From positions 44,350 through 108,349 of the forward strand of contig JAHRFD010000013.1 in the NCBI GenBank assembly GCA_020882975.1: a stretch of DNA of 64,000 bases, written 5' to 3'. The DNA is from Microcoleus sp. EPA2. Lineage in GTDB: Bacteria > Cyanobacteriota > Cyanobacteriia > Cyanobacteriales > Microcoleaceae. The notes under the pieces are model-generated. The model had not been told where the DNA came from, made no database searches, and was given only the letters and a program-made list of their open reading frames with translations. Of the stretch, positions 18,557 through 27,680 are shown piece by piece. Within the stretch, counting starts at the first letter, position 1. Every line of letters begins with the position of its first letter. Made by a program: the position numbers and the translations under genes.

Positions 18557-19906
18557 ATGAAAAACTTGTCGATGTTTACAAGAAACTTATTTAAACCAGT
18601 CGATCGCCTATCTCGAAACAAGCCCAAACACACGCTGTATCTATTTGGGGTATTTGTGCTGTCGATCCTAGCAGCAGTCTCCGCAGCGATCGCGGCAATT
18701 AGCGCACTCTTAGCCCCCGTGGAACCGCAAATAATGAGTAAAGTCTTAGACGCTACAGGGTTTAATGATATCTCATCCTCTGCTGCGGGCGATCGACTCT
18801 CACGCCCCATTAATATCTTAATCATGGGTGTTGACAGCAGACCCAAAACTTGGCTAAACTCCCCGAAAAACTTTGACGGGCGCAGCGATACAATACTCCT
18901 AGTCCGCATCGATCCTAGAGATAAATCTATTAATTTACTTTCGATTCCGCGAGATACAAAAATCGAAGTCCCAGGAATTAGCTTCAGCAAAATTAACGAA
19001 GCCAATGCTAAAGGAGGTTCAGCCTTAGCCTTACGATTAATTAGCAGTATGCTGAACAATATCACTATCGATAGATACCTGCGAGTTAACATCAGTGCCT
19101 TGCGGGAATTAGTCGATTTATTGGGACCAGTTGAAGTATTTGTACCTCACACCATGTCCTATCAAGATAATAGTCAAAAGTTAACCATCAAATTAGCACA
19201 GGGCTGGCAAACTCTCAACGGAGAACAAGCAGAGCAATTTGCTAGATTTCGCCATGACGGTTTGGGAGATATCGGCCGCATTGGACGCCAGCAATCTTTG
19301 ATTCAAGCGATGCGAAATCGTCTCGGAAGTCCATCGGTATTACCCCAGATACCAAAAATTATTCGAGTCATGCAAAAATATGTCCATACTAATTTAAACT
19401 TTCAGGAAATATTGACCCTGGTCAATTTTACTTGGCAATTAGAACCAGATAATTTTAAAATGGTGATGTTGCCAGGGCGTTCTAGTTCAGCAGAAGGGGA
19501 TTCTAGGAGTTATTGGATTTTAGATAAGACGGGGCGCGATCGCATTATGACACAATATTTCAAGCAAGGCGGATCGGATTTCACCCAAGGGCGATTTCGG
19601 AATCCTGGTGATTCTGCTTCACTCAAAAACCTCAAAATTGCTGTCCAAAACGCCAATAGTAAACCTAAAACAGCTAAAAATCTGGCAGCATTTCTCCGAA
19701 AAAAAGGCTTTTCTAATGTATCGGTAGCCCCGGATTGGCCAGACAAGCAGCTTCAAAGCCAAATTATTGTCCAGCAAGGTGATTTAGAGGGAGCAAATAT
19801 GCTTCAAAAAGCATTAGGGGATGGTAAAATTGAGGCAGCTTCTACTGGTGAAATCGATTCGGACTTGACAGTTCGCATCGGCGAAGATTGGGTAAAAAAA
19901 TTTTAA
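18557..19906 (+). CDS. LytR/CpsA/Psr (LCP) family ligase
   Basis: 449 residues: a short cytoplasmic tail, one membrane helix (TLYLFGVFVLSILAAVSAAI), an extracytoplasmic LCP domain with INILIMGVDSRP, SDTILLVRIDP, LLSIPRDTKI and INEANAKGG, and a C-terminal LytR_C domain (about residues 355-440). LCP enzymes transfer lipid-linked polysaccharides to the cell wall; this could attach products of the cluster at the window start or other glycans. The Arg and Asp residues that bind the lipid pyrophosphate are present. Single gene, convergent with the next. Confidence 0.92.
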   Translation: MKNLSMFTRNLFKPVDRLSRNKPKHTLYLFGVFVLSILAAVSAAIAAISALLAPVEPQIMSKVLDATGFNDISSSAAGDRLSRPINILIMGVDSRPKTWLNSPKNFDGRSDTILLVRIDPRDKSINLLSIPRDTKIEVPGISFSKINEANAKGGSALALRLISSMLNNITIDRYLRVNISALRELVDLLGPVEVFVPHTMSYQDNSQKLTIKLAQGWQTLNGEQAEQFARFRHDGLGDIGRIGRQQSLIQAMRNRLGSPSVLPQIPKIIRVMQKYVHTNLNFQEILTLVNFTWQLEPDNFKMVMLPGRSSSAEGDSRSYWILDKTGRDRIMTQYFKQGGSDFTQGRFRNPGDSASLKNLKIAVQNANSKPKTAKNLAAFLRKKGFSNVSVAPDWPDKQLQSQIIVQQGDLEGANMLQKALGDGKIEAASTGEIDSDLTVRIGEDWVKKF

Positions 19907-19931
19907 ATAGACTTTTTGTAATCTCAAATAT

Positions 19932-21941
19932 TTAAATCCTTGTCGGTGGGACAGGCTCAATATTAGCATCAAAGCCGCCGACTTGATTTGTCCTAATTAT
20001 CCAGAGGAATGAGGCTTGTTTTAATAAAATTTTGGCAAGTTCATCTTGGGTGCGTCTGGGTAACATGGTTCGGTAACTAATCGCAGCTTTTACTGGATTA
20101 GTTAGACGGCGGAACTGAGTTTTTTTAGGGTGAGCACGAATCCCCACTAATCTAGCGTTTTTGCGCCAATCGGGACGGACAATGCCCAGGGGAATTAAGA
20201 TTTTTTCTAAACTTTTGCCTAAAGCTATTAATTCCTGAAATCTTTGAGTTTGTGCGTCGGCGGGATGGGTTTTTAGCCAGTCTTGAATCTGAGGATTTGA
20301 TTCTACTTCGGCAGTGATTTTTTTGATGGTAGCGTAAATTGCTTGACTGGAATCTTGCACGCAGGAAGTTGCAGGGGTGACTAAACTCGCCCCGGTACCG
20401 TCTCCGCTGCGATAACGCGCCATCATGATATCTAATTGCTGGTTTAATTCATCTAAAGGTGACAATTGGATGCAGTCGAAGTGGTAGTCAAGACATACGC
20501 AATCTAATTTACAAATGATATCGCAAACTGGGCGATCGCCCAACCAACCTCTTGCCAAGTCTCCCATATAACTTTGCCATTTGTTCGCACCGGCGATAAT
20601 TCCGTCGGGATTGTGGGCGTACACTTGTTTGTATTCAATATCAAAACGTAATTCATCGGTAAATCGATCGCGCACAACTTTTGCTATCCCAAAAGCAAAA
20701 TGTCCCGTGACAATTCCCAGGGGGGCGAATTCGGCTTTTTTGCCACCGATACCGCCGAAACAATGAATCACGATACCCATATCTCCTTCTTCCCAAGGGG
20801 AAGTACGATGGTTTTCTGCTTCGTTTGACGACGATAATAATACTATCTTAGCTTGCCCTTTTTGCTGGCGTGTATTTTGCCAATTTTTGCTGTTTAAATA
20901 AGCCAGGGATTGTGGCAGTCCCCAATGTGTTTCATCGGGGATTAGTTTGGTGATTTTTCGGGGTTCGATTGCTTGGACAACAAAAATATTGTCGAGACCT
21001 TTTTCACCGTAAATGTACCAGCCTTCGGGATTTAATGGGGATTTTTCTATCAGGTGATTTGTAGACCTCGCTACGCCATTTTTGTCTGGCTTGACTTGGG
21101 GAATCCGAATGATTTCGGCCGGGCCATCAAACTGTTGAGATTTTTTGTTAAAGTGGCGGACAATAAATTTGTCGCTGTTGGGTTTGTTGCGCTGGAGAAT
21201 TGAGATGAGGGCGCACCAACGTCCGATAATTTGTACTGGTTCGCGCTCGATGGTGAGTTCATAGCGATCGCTGCTGCTATAATGAATAGCGATCGCTGGA
21301 CGTCGCAGCATCACTGTCACATTGTCTTCTAGTCTACTACCTGCCAGAGTTTCTAAAGGGCCGACATTGGCTAATCCGTTCAATCTATCTGGATGGATGT
21401 TGCCCGCTTTTTTACTATCTTCCACCTGTTTGGTGAAGTTAAGATCTTGGGTTACAGCATGGACAAAAAATTGAACTTCGCGATTGGTACTCCATTTTAA
21501 ATTAACTCTTTTACCGATAAAATTGTGATGCTTTTTCGGTGCATTGAAGACTTCCAAAAATACTGAACCGTAGGGTTCCCGTTCTTGCTTTGAGGGCAAA
21601 ATTAAACGTCCATACCAAAGAGCGATGGGCTGATATAAATGCGCGATGGCTGGGGAATTTTTGTAGAGTTTTTCCCCAGGTTGCAATGGCGGAACATTGC
21701 TATTTTCATCAAATATACCCACCTCTCCCTGGCTGATATTTTTTCCGAATTGTGGTCTTAAATATTGTCGGTATTTTTGGAAAATCTCCTGCAACCACTT
21801 GATGAAAGTCATCATAAAAATAAAAGCGGTTAACGAAAAGATTACCGTCAAAATTATCAACCCCATCCCGAAAAATAAAGTGTTGAAAAATTGACCTGAC
21901 AGGAGAAGAGTTTTAGACAAGGCAAAAACAGATACTGTCAT
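19932..21941 (-). CDS. Conserved cyanobacterial membrane-anchored protein, unknown
   Basis: 669 residues, family not recognised. One strongly hydrophobic N-terminal segment (FFGMGLIILTVIFSLTAFIFMM) is followed by a large soluble part, probably beta-rich at first, with a late segment DIMMARYRSGDGTGASLVTP and CVQDSSQAIYATIKKI. Cys pairs (DIICKLDCVCLDYHFDC) may bind metal or form disulfides. It lies 10 bp downstream of the 223-residue gene on the same strand, so both likely form an operon. Whether the soluble part is cytoplasmic or periplasmic is not clear. Confidence 0.75.
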   Translation of the reverse strand: MTVSVFALSKTLLLSGQFFNTLFFGMGLIILTVIFSLTAFIFMMTFIKWLQEIFQKYRQYLRPQFGKNISQGEVGIFDENSNVPPLQPGEKLYKNSPAIAHLYQPIALWYGRLILPSKQEREPYGSVFLEVFNAPKKHHNFIGKRVNLKWSTNREVQFFVHAVTQDLNFTKQVEDSKKAGNIHPDRLNGLANVGPLETLAGSRLEDNVTVMLRRPAIAIHYSSSDRYELTIEREPVQIIGRWCALISILQRNKPNSDKFIVRHFNKKSQQFDGPAEIIRIPQVKPDKNGVARSTNHLIEKSPLNPEGWYIYGEKGLDNIFVVQAIEPRKITKLIPDETHWGLPQSLAYLNSKNWQNTRQQKGQAKIVLLSSSNEAENHRTSPWEEGDMGIVIHCFGGIGGKKAEFAPLGIVTGHFAFGIAKVVRDRFTDELRFDIEYKQVYAHNPDGIIAGANKWQSYMGDLARGWLGDRPVCDIICKLDCVCLDYHFDCIQLSPLDELNQQLDIMMARYRSGDGTGASLVTPATSCVQDSSQAIYATIKKITAEVESNPQIQDWLKTHPADAQTQRFQELIALGKSLEKILIPLGIVRPDWRKNARLVGIRAHPKKTQFRRLTNPVKAAISYRTMLPRRTQDELAKILLKQASFLWIIRTNQVGGFDANIEPVPPTRI

Positions 21942-21951
21942 AAAATAATAT

Positions 21952-22623
21952 CTAAAAACGAGTTTTTGGTTCGATCCAGTCGGTGCTGGTTTGAGTGCCG
22001 AAAACTAGGGCTCGATCGTCGTTGACAGCTACGGTTTTGCCGGTCGTATCAACGGCACAAAGAGGCCAAGTTCCATCCCCCAAATTGCCAGCGCGGAACA
22101 AAACTTGTCCTGGACAAACTTGACTCCAACCCAACAATACAGCATGAGTGTAAAGACTGCGAGCGGGAGCAACAGTATAGGTGTAATTATCATTTTTGTC
22201 CCAGATGACAGCGTAGTCAGACATATCCGAAGAACAGAAAATGGCTTCAAATTCGCGGGCGAGGAGGCGGGAACCTGTTTGATTCCAAGCAACTGGTACT
22301 AAAATGGCGATCGTCCCAGACATATCAGTTTCGTCAGTAGCGTAAAACCCGCTTTCAGCCAATGGCGAAGCAGCAGCCACGGTTTGCAGTTCCCCCGTTT
22401 TCAGATTTTCCACAAACATCACACTACTAACTCGACACTGGAATAATTCCGGCTGCACTTGTAACTCAATGCGACTGTAAGCCGCGTATTCACCATTAAC
22501 CGAAACTAGAGAAGGACTGCGATAGTAGCGGACACCAGAACCCATAGTCGAGCTAACCTTAGCATGAGTAGTGGTGATCCATTCCCAAGGAACGGGATAA
22601 GGGCTATTTAAAGGGTCGTTCAT
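21952..22623 (-). CDS. Conserved hypothetical protein, beta-rich
   Basis: 223 residues without signal peptide or membrane segment. Sequence suggests a beta-propeller-like or beta-sandwich fold (repeated short strands such as SSVMFVENLKTGELQTV, TIAILVPVAWNQTGSRLLA, YAVIWDKNDNYTYTVA). No catalytic motif recognised. First gene of a two-gene operon with the 669-residue membrane protein, so the two may work together. Function unknown. Confidence 0.7.
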   Translation of the reverse strand: MNDPLNSPYPVPWEWITTTHAKVSSTMGSGVRYYRSPSLVSVNGEYAAYSRIELQVQPELFQCRVSSVMFVENLKTGELQTVAAASPLAESGFYATDETDMSGTIAILVPVAWNQTGSRLLAREFEAIFCSSDMSDYAVIWDKNDNYTYTVAPARSLYTHAVLLGWSQVCPGQVLFRAGNLGDGTWPLCAVDTTGKTVAVNDDRALVFGTQTSTDWIEPKTRF

Positions 22624-22733
22624 GGAGTTTTTTCCAAAAGTTATATTGCATTATCTAACAGATTTCCGATCTAAAATCGTCAGATTTAAAATCTCACATC
22701 TAAAATAGACATCTGGCAAAAAAGCTGTCAAGA

Positions 22734-22753
22734 GTACCCAGGATGCCTACCCC
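22734..22753. repeat. Solitary copy of the hairpin found in the 63.6-kb array
   Basis: Reverse complement of this 20-base segment matches the stem-loop at 63617-63636 with one mismatch. It shows that the hairpin is a dispersed element, not confined to the array at the window end. Confidence 0.7.
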
Positions 22754-22858
22754 AAAGGAATGATTGTTAATGTTTTCATCTCAAATCTCAAATCTTAAAC
22801 CTAAAATCTTTTGATAGTATCGAAATTGATATGCTAAATGTACCGAGAGGGAGGAGCC

Positions 22859-23788
22859 ATGACGGCATCTTTTAACCAAAAACCTTCAATTCCCCCAACT
22901 CGCGTCCCCAAGTCGCGGGGGAAAGGTGTTTTCGTACTATCGCTGATTTTTCGACTGTTACTGCTGGGGGTCGGCAGCGGTTTTGCCTGGGTTTTGGGAA
23001 TGTCGATCGCCCAAATTTACCCATCTAGCGCCACGGAAATGCCCCTAGCCGAGAGATTCCTGCGTCTAACTCAAAATTTGACCCCCGGTGCGAAACGCCC
23101 ACGAGCCAAGCAAATTCCGGTGCTACCAACACCAACCACTACGCCGAGCCCGCAGTCCCAACTCAATCCCGCCGTCAAACAAAAGTTGCAGTCAGATTTG
23201 AGACAGTTACAGGGAGAGTTAAACGCCCTCATCGGGCGCACGGCTGCTTTGGAAAGTCAGTTGGGTAGCAGTCGCCCGACGGAAACCTTGGAAAAGCGAT
23301 TGCAGTTGATGTCACGGGAATTAGCATCACCGGAAACAGCCACAACTCCTACTCCGGCTTTACCCGCCATTGGTGCGACTGCAACTCCACAGCCTGTGAC
23401 GGAGGCGCAACCAAGCGATAATAATCCCGTGTTTGCAGGGGAAGCGCTGATGGTGACTTTGCCTAGCGATGTTTTGTTTGATACTGGCAGTATTTCCTTG
23501 CGCGTGGGAACCAATGCGATTTTAGATAATTTGGTGGCGGATTTGCGCAATTACCAGGGGGCGACGGTGCAGGTTTCTGGACACACTGATAATGTGGGGG
23601 AAGCGGTGGATAATCGCAATTTGTCTTTTGCGCGAGCTCAGGCGGTGGCGAACTATTTGTCTAATGTGCTTGGACAGAAGTATCATTGGGTGGCGATCGG
23701 CTATGGAGACAGTCGCCCTTCGGTGGATAATGGTTCCGATGCCAATCGGCAGCGCAATCGTCGCATTGAAGTAGCAATTAGTCATTAG
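22859..23788 (+). CDS. OmpA/MotB-like peptidoglycan-binding protein
   Basis: 309 residues from the ATG at 22859, chosen over 22838 because GGAGG lies 6 bases before it. One membrane helix near residues 25-50, a Pro/Thr-rich periplasmic linker with a coiled coil (LRQLQGELNALIGRTAALESQ), then an OmpA_C domain: SDVLFDTGS, VSGHTDNVGEA, NLSFARAQAV and NRQRNRRIEV. It should bind peptidoglycan from an inner-membrane anchor. The last codons and the stop lie inside the first unit of a long heptamer array, so the C-terminus is repeat-encoded. Confidence 0.9.
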   Translation: MTASFNQKPSIPPTRVPKSRGKGVFVLSLIFRLLLLGVGSGFAWVLGMSIAQIYPSSATEMPLAERFLRLTQNLTPGAKRPRAKQIPVLPTPTTTPSPQSQLNPAVKQKLQSDLRQLQGELNALIGRTAALESQLGSSRPTETLEKRLQLMSRELASPETATTPTPALPAIGATATPQPVTEAQPSDNNPVFAGEALMVTLPSDVLFDTGSISLRVGTNAILDNLVADLRNYQGATVQVSGHTDNVGEAVDNRNLSFARAQAVANYLSNVLGQKYHWVAIGYGDSRPSVDNGSDANRQRNRRIEVAISH

Positions 23789-24296
23789 TCAGTAGTCATT
23801 AGTCATTCGTCATTAGTCATTCGTCATTAGTCATTCGTCATTAGTCATTCGTCATTAGTCAGTAGTCAGTAGTCAGTAGTCAGTAGTCATTAGTCATTAG
23901 TCAGTAGTCATTAGTCAGTAGTCATTCGTCATTAGTCAGTAGTCATTAGTCAGTAGTCAGTAGTCATTCGTCATTAGTCAGTAGTCAGTAGTCATTAGTC
24001 AGTAGTCATTAGTCAGTAGTCAGTAGTCATTCGTCAGTAGTCATTCGTCATTAGTCAGTAGTCATTAGTCAGTAGTCAGTAGTCAGTAGTCATTCGTCAT
24101 TAGTCAGTAGTCATTCGTCATTAGTCAGTAGTCATTCGTCATTAGTCATTAGTCATTAGTCAGTAGTCAGTAGTCATTCGTCATTAGTCAGTAGTCATTC
24201 GTCATTAGTCAGTAGTCATTAGTCATTAGTCAGTAGTCATTAGTCATTAGTCAGTAGTCATTAGTCATTAGTCATTAGTCATTAGTCAGTAGTCAT
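23781..24296. repeat. Long heptamer array, about 74 units
   Basis: 516 bp built almost only of three 7-bp units, GTCATTA, GTCAGTA and GTCATTC, in irregular order. It starts within the final codons of the OmpA-like gene and ends about 95 bp before fmt. Resembles the short tandemly repeated repetitive (STRR) heptamers known from cyanobacteria. No transcription signals seen inside. Confidence 0.95.
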
Positions 24297-24345
24297 TTGT
24301 TGGTTATTTTTTGTTAATTGTTCGTTGTTAGTTTTTGGTTCTAAT

Positions 24346-24387
24346 AACAATTACCAATTACAAATTACCAATTACCAATTACAAATT
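24346..24387. repeat. Heptamer repeats abutting the fmt start
   Basis: Six AATTACC/AATTACA-type units run to 4 bases before the ATG of fmt at 24391. They create an open upstream extension of fmt that should not be read as protein. No Shine-Dalgarno sequence is present. Confidence 0.8.
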
Positions 24388-24390
24388 TAT

Positions 24391-25404
24391 ATGAAAATTA
24401 TCTTTTTTGGCACTCCAGAATTTGCGGTTCCCACTTTATCCAGCCTGCTAACTCATCCCGAATTCGAGGTGGTAGCTGTTGTCACTCAGCCGGATAAACG
24501 CCGGGGAAGAGGCAATCAATTGATGCCTTCACCAGTCAAAATGGCGGCTTTAAATCACAGCCTCCCGGTTTTGCAGCCCTCGCGAATCAAGAAAGATGCC
24601 GAAACAATTGCCAAACTGCGGGCTGCGGAAGCTGATGTGTTTGTAGTGGTAGCTTACGGTCAGATTCTGTCTCAAGAAATACTGGATATTCCTAATATAG
24701 CTTGCATCAACGTTCATGGTTCAATTTTACCCAAGTATCGCGGGGCGGCACCGATTCAGCGCTGTCTTTATGACGGAGAAAAGGAAACTGGAATTACTAC
24801 GATGTTGATGGATGCGGGGATGGATACTGGGGCGATGTTGTTGAAGGATTTTGCGGGAATTACGCTTTTGGATAATGCTGATTCTTTAGGAGATAGGCTG
24901 TCAGAAATTGGGGCGGATTTGTTGGTGGAAACTTTGGTTAAATTCAGGGATGGGAAAATAGAAGCTATTCCTCAAAATGAGGCAGAAGCGACTTATGCGC
25001 CGATGATTAAGGGTGTTGATTTTGTGTTGGATTGGTCGAAAAGTGCGATCGCGCTGCACAATCAAGTTAGGGGTTTTCACCCCGATTGTACGACGACTTT
25101 TCGCGGCAATTCTCTGAAGGTGATGGCTACAGCGCCAGTCGGGCCAGAATATTGGCTGCAATTACCGCCAGAGTTGAGGGTTTTGGAACGGGAATGGCCT
25201 GTTTTGTCCCAGTTGTCAGGGGAGAATGGGGAAGTTGTTAAGGTTGTGAAGGGCTTAGGGGCGATCGTCCAAACTGGCAATGGTTTATTATTATTACGGG
25301 AGGTGCAGTTGGCGGGGAAAAAGGTGCAGTCTGGGGTGGATTTTGCGAATGGAACTCGGTTGGTTGCGGGTGAGATTTTTGGGAAAGTTGAAGCTACGGG
25401 TTAG
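24391..25404 (+). CDS. fmt: Methionyl-tRNA formyltransferase
   Basis: 337 residues starting MKIIFFGTPEFAVPTL, the family's canonical N-terminus, which fixes the start at 24391. Formyltransferase motifs: INVHGSILPKYRGAAPIQR with the catalytic Asn and His, then TGITTMLMDAGMDTGAML with the Asp, and the C-terminal tRNA-binding domain (AIVQTGNGLLLLREVQ). It formylates Met-tRNA for translation initiation using 10-formyl-THF. The leader is entirely heptamer repeat. Its last 11 bases overlap the end of the convergent DUF4435 gene. Confidence 0.95.
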   Translation: MKIIFFGTPEFAVPTLSSLLTHPEFEVVAVVTQPDKRRGRGNQLMPSPVKMAALNHSLPVLQPSRIKKDAETIAKLRAAEADVFVVVAYGQILSQEILDIPNIACINVHGSILPKYRGAAPIQRCLYDGEKETGITTMLMDAGMDTGAMLLKDFAGITLLDNADSLGDRLSEIGADLLVETLVKFRDGKIEAIPQNEAEATYAPMIKGVDFVLDWSKSAIALHNQVRGFHPDCTTTFRGNSLKVMATAPVGPEYWLQLPPELRVLEREWPVLSQLSGENGEVVKVVKGLGAIVQTGNGLLLLREVQLAGKKVQSGVDFANGTRLVAGEIFGKVEATG

Positions 25405-26254
25405 AGAGAACCTGAAATGGTTGATTAGTTTGTTCCCATCTCTGAATAGATACATAAAGTTTTGTCAGCCGGAAATGACCAGACTCATAGGCTAGTCTTA
25501 AATCTTTTTCCAGTACATTGGATTCAACCTGCTTGGAGTTACAGGAACCTAATGCTTTACAAAGTGCGATCGACAAAATAGCAATCATATCGTGACCACA
25601 ACAAATATACCACATATCGTGAGCATTTGTTTTTAAGCTATCCATCTTTGTTTTAACTTCTGTCTCATTAAGTCCCGGTTGTTGAGAGTTATTTTTCACG
25701 GCTTTCATCAAGTCGGATTCATTTAATGCCAATGTTTCCTTATTTATAAACTTATTAAAAGCTAAATCTTCAAATCTTAAACAATAATCAAACTTCAGCG
25801 AAGCCCATCGCAAATAACCGATAATCCTGGCACTTTCCAATAAAGTCTGGCGAACATCTTTACCAAAACCCTTGATTTTGTCTTCCGAACCGTGTTCCAA
25901 AAGCACCTTTTCAAGTGCTGGCGACTTCAGCAGCATAGTTTCCAAATCGTGAGTATCTGTAAACAGCAAGTTCGGACTGAGTGGAACAGTTCCTTCTAAT
26001 ATATCAAAATCAGCATCAACCACACCCAAGACACCAGCAAAGTTATCTCTTTCAAGGATATTGAGCACTTTCACAGCATTATTTTTGTTATGGGCAATTT
26101 CCACACGACACTTTGTTGAGTCTACCAAGTTTTTCCATACCCGCGCATCTGTATCCCCCTCAGCAATTAGAAAAGAATGTTCAGTGAATTTAGGTTGATT
26201 TCTCAGCAGGCGAATTTGGTTGGCAATGTAGCTAGGGTTAATATGTTCTTTCAT
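25394..26254 (-). CDS. DUF4435 Toprim-like nuclease (AriB-like)
   Basis: 286 residues. The N-terminal half has a Toprim-like arrangement: a conserved Glu at 32 in FLIAEGDTDARVW and a DxD at 80-82 in GVVDADFD. These are the positions expected for metal-dependent Toprim cleavage in DUF4435 proteins. The gene starts inside the stop of the upstream ATPase gene (4-bp overlap, ATGA), a strong sign of a functional pair. In the PARIS phage defence system AriA (AAA ATPase) is paired with AriB (DUF4435 nuclease); this pair has the same order and size. Assignment to PARIS is likely but not certain. Confidence 0.75.
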   Translation of the reverse strand: MKEHINPSYIANQIRLLRNQPKFTEHSFLIAEGDTDARVWKNLVDSTKCRVEIAHNKNNAVKVLNILERDNFAGVLGVVDADFDILEGTVPLSPNLLFTDTHDLETMLLKSPALEKVLLEHGSEDKIKGFGKDVRQTLLESARIIGYLRWASLKFDYCLRFEDLAFNKFINKETLALNESDLMKAVKNNSQQPGLNETEVKTKMDSLKTNAHDMWYICCGHDMIAILSIALCKALGSCNSKQVESNVLEKDLRLAYESGHFRLTKLYVSIQRWEQTNQPFQVLSNP

Positions 26255-27576
26255 TCAACTGGCCTTGCTAATTCCACTGTCAAATCCCAGCGATCGTCTA
26301 TAATGCTTGGAGAATGAGTTGCTAATAAAACATCAAAGTTTGCCAGCTTAATAATTGCTTGCAAATCTTTGAGAAACTCGATTTCCCATGCTATATGCAG
26401 CGAAATTTCTGGTTCGTCAATCAGAACCAGCGAGTTAGGTTTAACTTTGAATAATAACTCGTAAACCATTACCAGTTCATGCTGTTCTCCGAAAGATAAG
26501 TCTGTCGGCGACAAAGGCTTACCACCCGCCGTTGTAAAGGTAAAACCTTTCTCTTTACTGATGCTCATATTTTTATAGAGAAATCGCTGTTTAATAATTC
26601 TTGTAAAAAGTTCTATTTTAGTAGCGAGTTCCTTAAAAACCATGAGTTTTTGTTCTACATCTTCAACATACACCGACAAAATGTTTTTGGTGGTATTATC
26701 AATATGTTGTTCGATTTGAAAATCAGGATTTTCGTCTTTATCCAAAAGACCAATTTCTATGAGACGATAACGCTTTTCCTCAATTTTATTTAATTTGTCG
26801 CGAAGTGTTTCTTCTGTTAGGTTAGAGGGTGCTTTTTTGTTGAAAATTCTTGCGGGAAAGGTTCTTTCAAGGGATTGAGACAATGCACCATATTCAGCCA
26901 GTTTTGCTTGGATCTCTTCTGCTAGTTCCTGGGAATATATATTAACTGAGGGAATCATTGAGGGGTGTTTCGTGTCTACCGCCGCTTCAGGAACATTTGA
27001 GGGAGTTAACAAGCGCTGAGTTTCGATAAAATGAATGTCTATCGAGCTTTTTAATTCTGACAGCCACTTTGGTTCTTGCTTAAGCCTCCTTGCTAAATTT
27101 GTAAAATCTTCAATAAAGGACATGGCAATATTTTGTCTTGGGAATAATTGCGTAATTGTATTTTGATCCCCTAATTGAATTACTGAATTTACTTCGTCCT
27201 CTGTAGCACTTAAATGGAAATCCAGTTTTACTCCTGGATGTGTTAACAAATCTGGTGAGAATATCTCTACTTCTGCACCAGGGCGATTAAAATGAAACGT
27301 TAATTCTTCGTCTTTTTTATTTTCATTGGTTTGATCGATAGATTTAGTTACTTGCACTTGACTGCCATCATCAAAGTCTATTCTAAATTCTGCAAATGGA
27401 ATAGTCCGAAGTTCTGAGTAACGTGAATTAAAAAATCCATTAATGAGCCTGAGTAATGCTGTTTTGCCAAATCCATTCGGACTGTGAATAATCGTGATTC
27501 TATCTTCCCTGTTCAAGGAAACCGGATGGTTGAAAACTCCAAAAAGTTTGGTGACTGAAATCTTATTGATTCTCAT
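26251..27576 (-). CDS. AAA family ATPase (AriA/OLD-like)
   Basis: 441 residues of the ABC-type AAA15/AAA21 group. Walker A SPNGFGKT (32-39), FIETQRLL, signature SFGEQHEL (361-368), Walker B SLVLIDEPE (382-390) and the switch His in ATHSP (421) are all intact. The centre (about 215-340) is helical coiled coil. Translationally coupled to the DUF4435 gene, so ATPase and Toprim protein probably form one complex, as in PARIS. In that system the ATPase holds the nuclease until a viral anti-restriction protein is sensed. The trigger here is unknown. Confidence 0.82.
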   Translation of the reverse strand: MRINKISVTKLFGVFNHPVSLNREDRITIIHSPNGFGKTALLRLINGFFNSRYSELRTIPFAEFRIDFDDGSQVQVTKSIDQTNENKKDEELTFHFNRPGAEVEIFSPDLLTHPGVKLDFHLSATEDEVNSVIQLGDQNTITQLFPRQNIAMSFIEDFTNLARRLKQEPKWLSELKSSIDIHFIETQRLLTPSNVPEAAVDTKHPSMIPSVNIYSQELAEEIQAKLAEYGALSQSLERTFPARIFNKKAPSNLTEETLRDKLNKIEEKRYRLIEIGLLDKDENPDFQIEQHIDNTTKNILSVYVEDVEQKLMVFKELATKIELFTRIIKQRFLYKNMSISKEKGFTFTTAGGKPLSPTDLSFGEQHELVMVYELLFKVKPNSLVLIDEPEISLHIAWEIEFLKDLQAIIKLANFDVLLATHSPSIIDDRWDLTVELARPVE

Positions 27577-27590
27577 TTTTACCTCTAGTT

Positions 27591-27680
27591 ATATCAAATC
27601 CGTTAGTATTGAAATTATTCCTATCTCTCCTATCTTCCTCTGTGTTCTCTGTGCTCTCTGCGGTTAAATAATTCCCATAC
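27591..27680. repeat. MITE-like element, CTCTGTG core
   Basis: About 90 bp with an inner core of CTCTGTGTTCTCTGTG type and an end ATATCAAATCCGTTAG; the other end is GGTTAAATAATTCC. Copies occur at 41620 (inverted) and 56736. It fills the gap between the ATPase and SbcD-like genes. It has no coding capacity. Confidence 0.6.

Noticed and set aside
23781..24296. CRISPR-like array
   Set aside because: Units are 7 bp in tandem with no unique spacers.
24325..24390. Upstream in-frame extension of fmt
   Set aside because: Encoded by heptamer repeats; canonical N-terminus begins at 24391.
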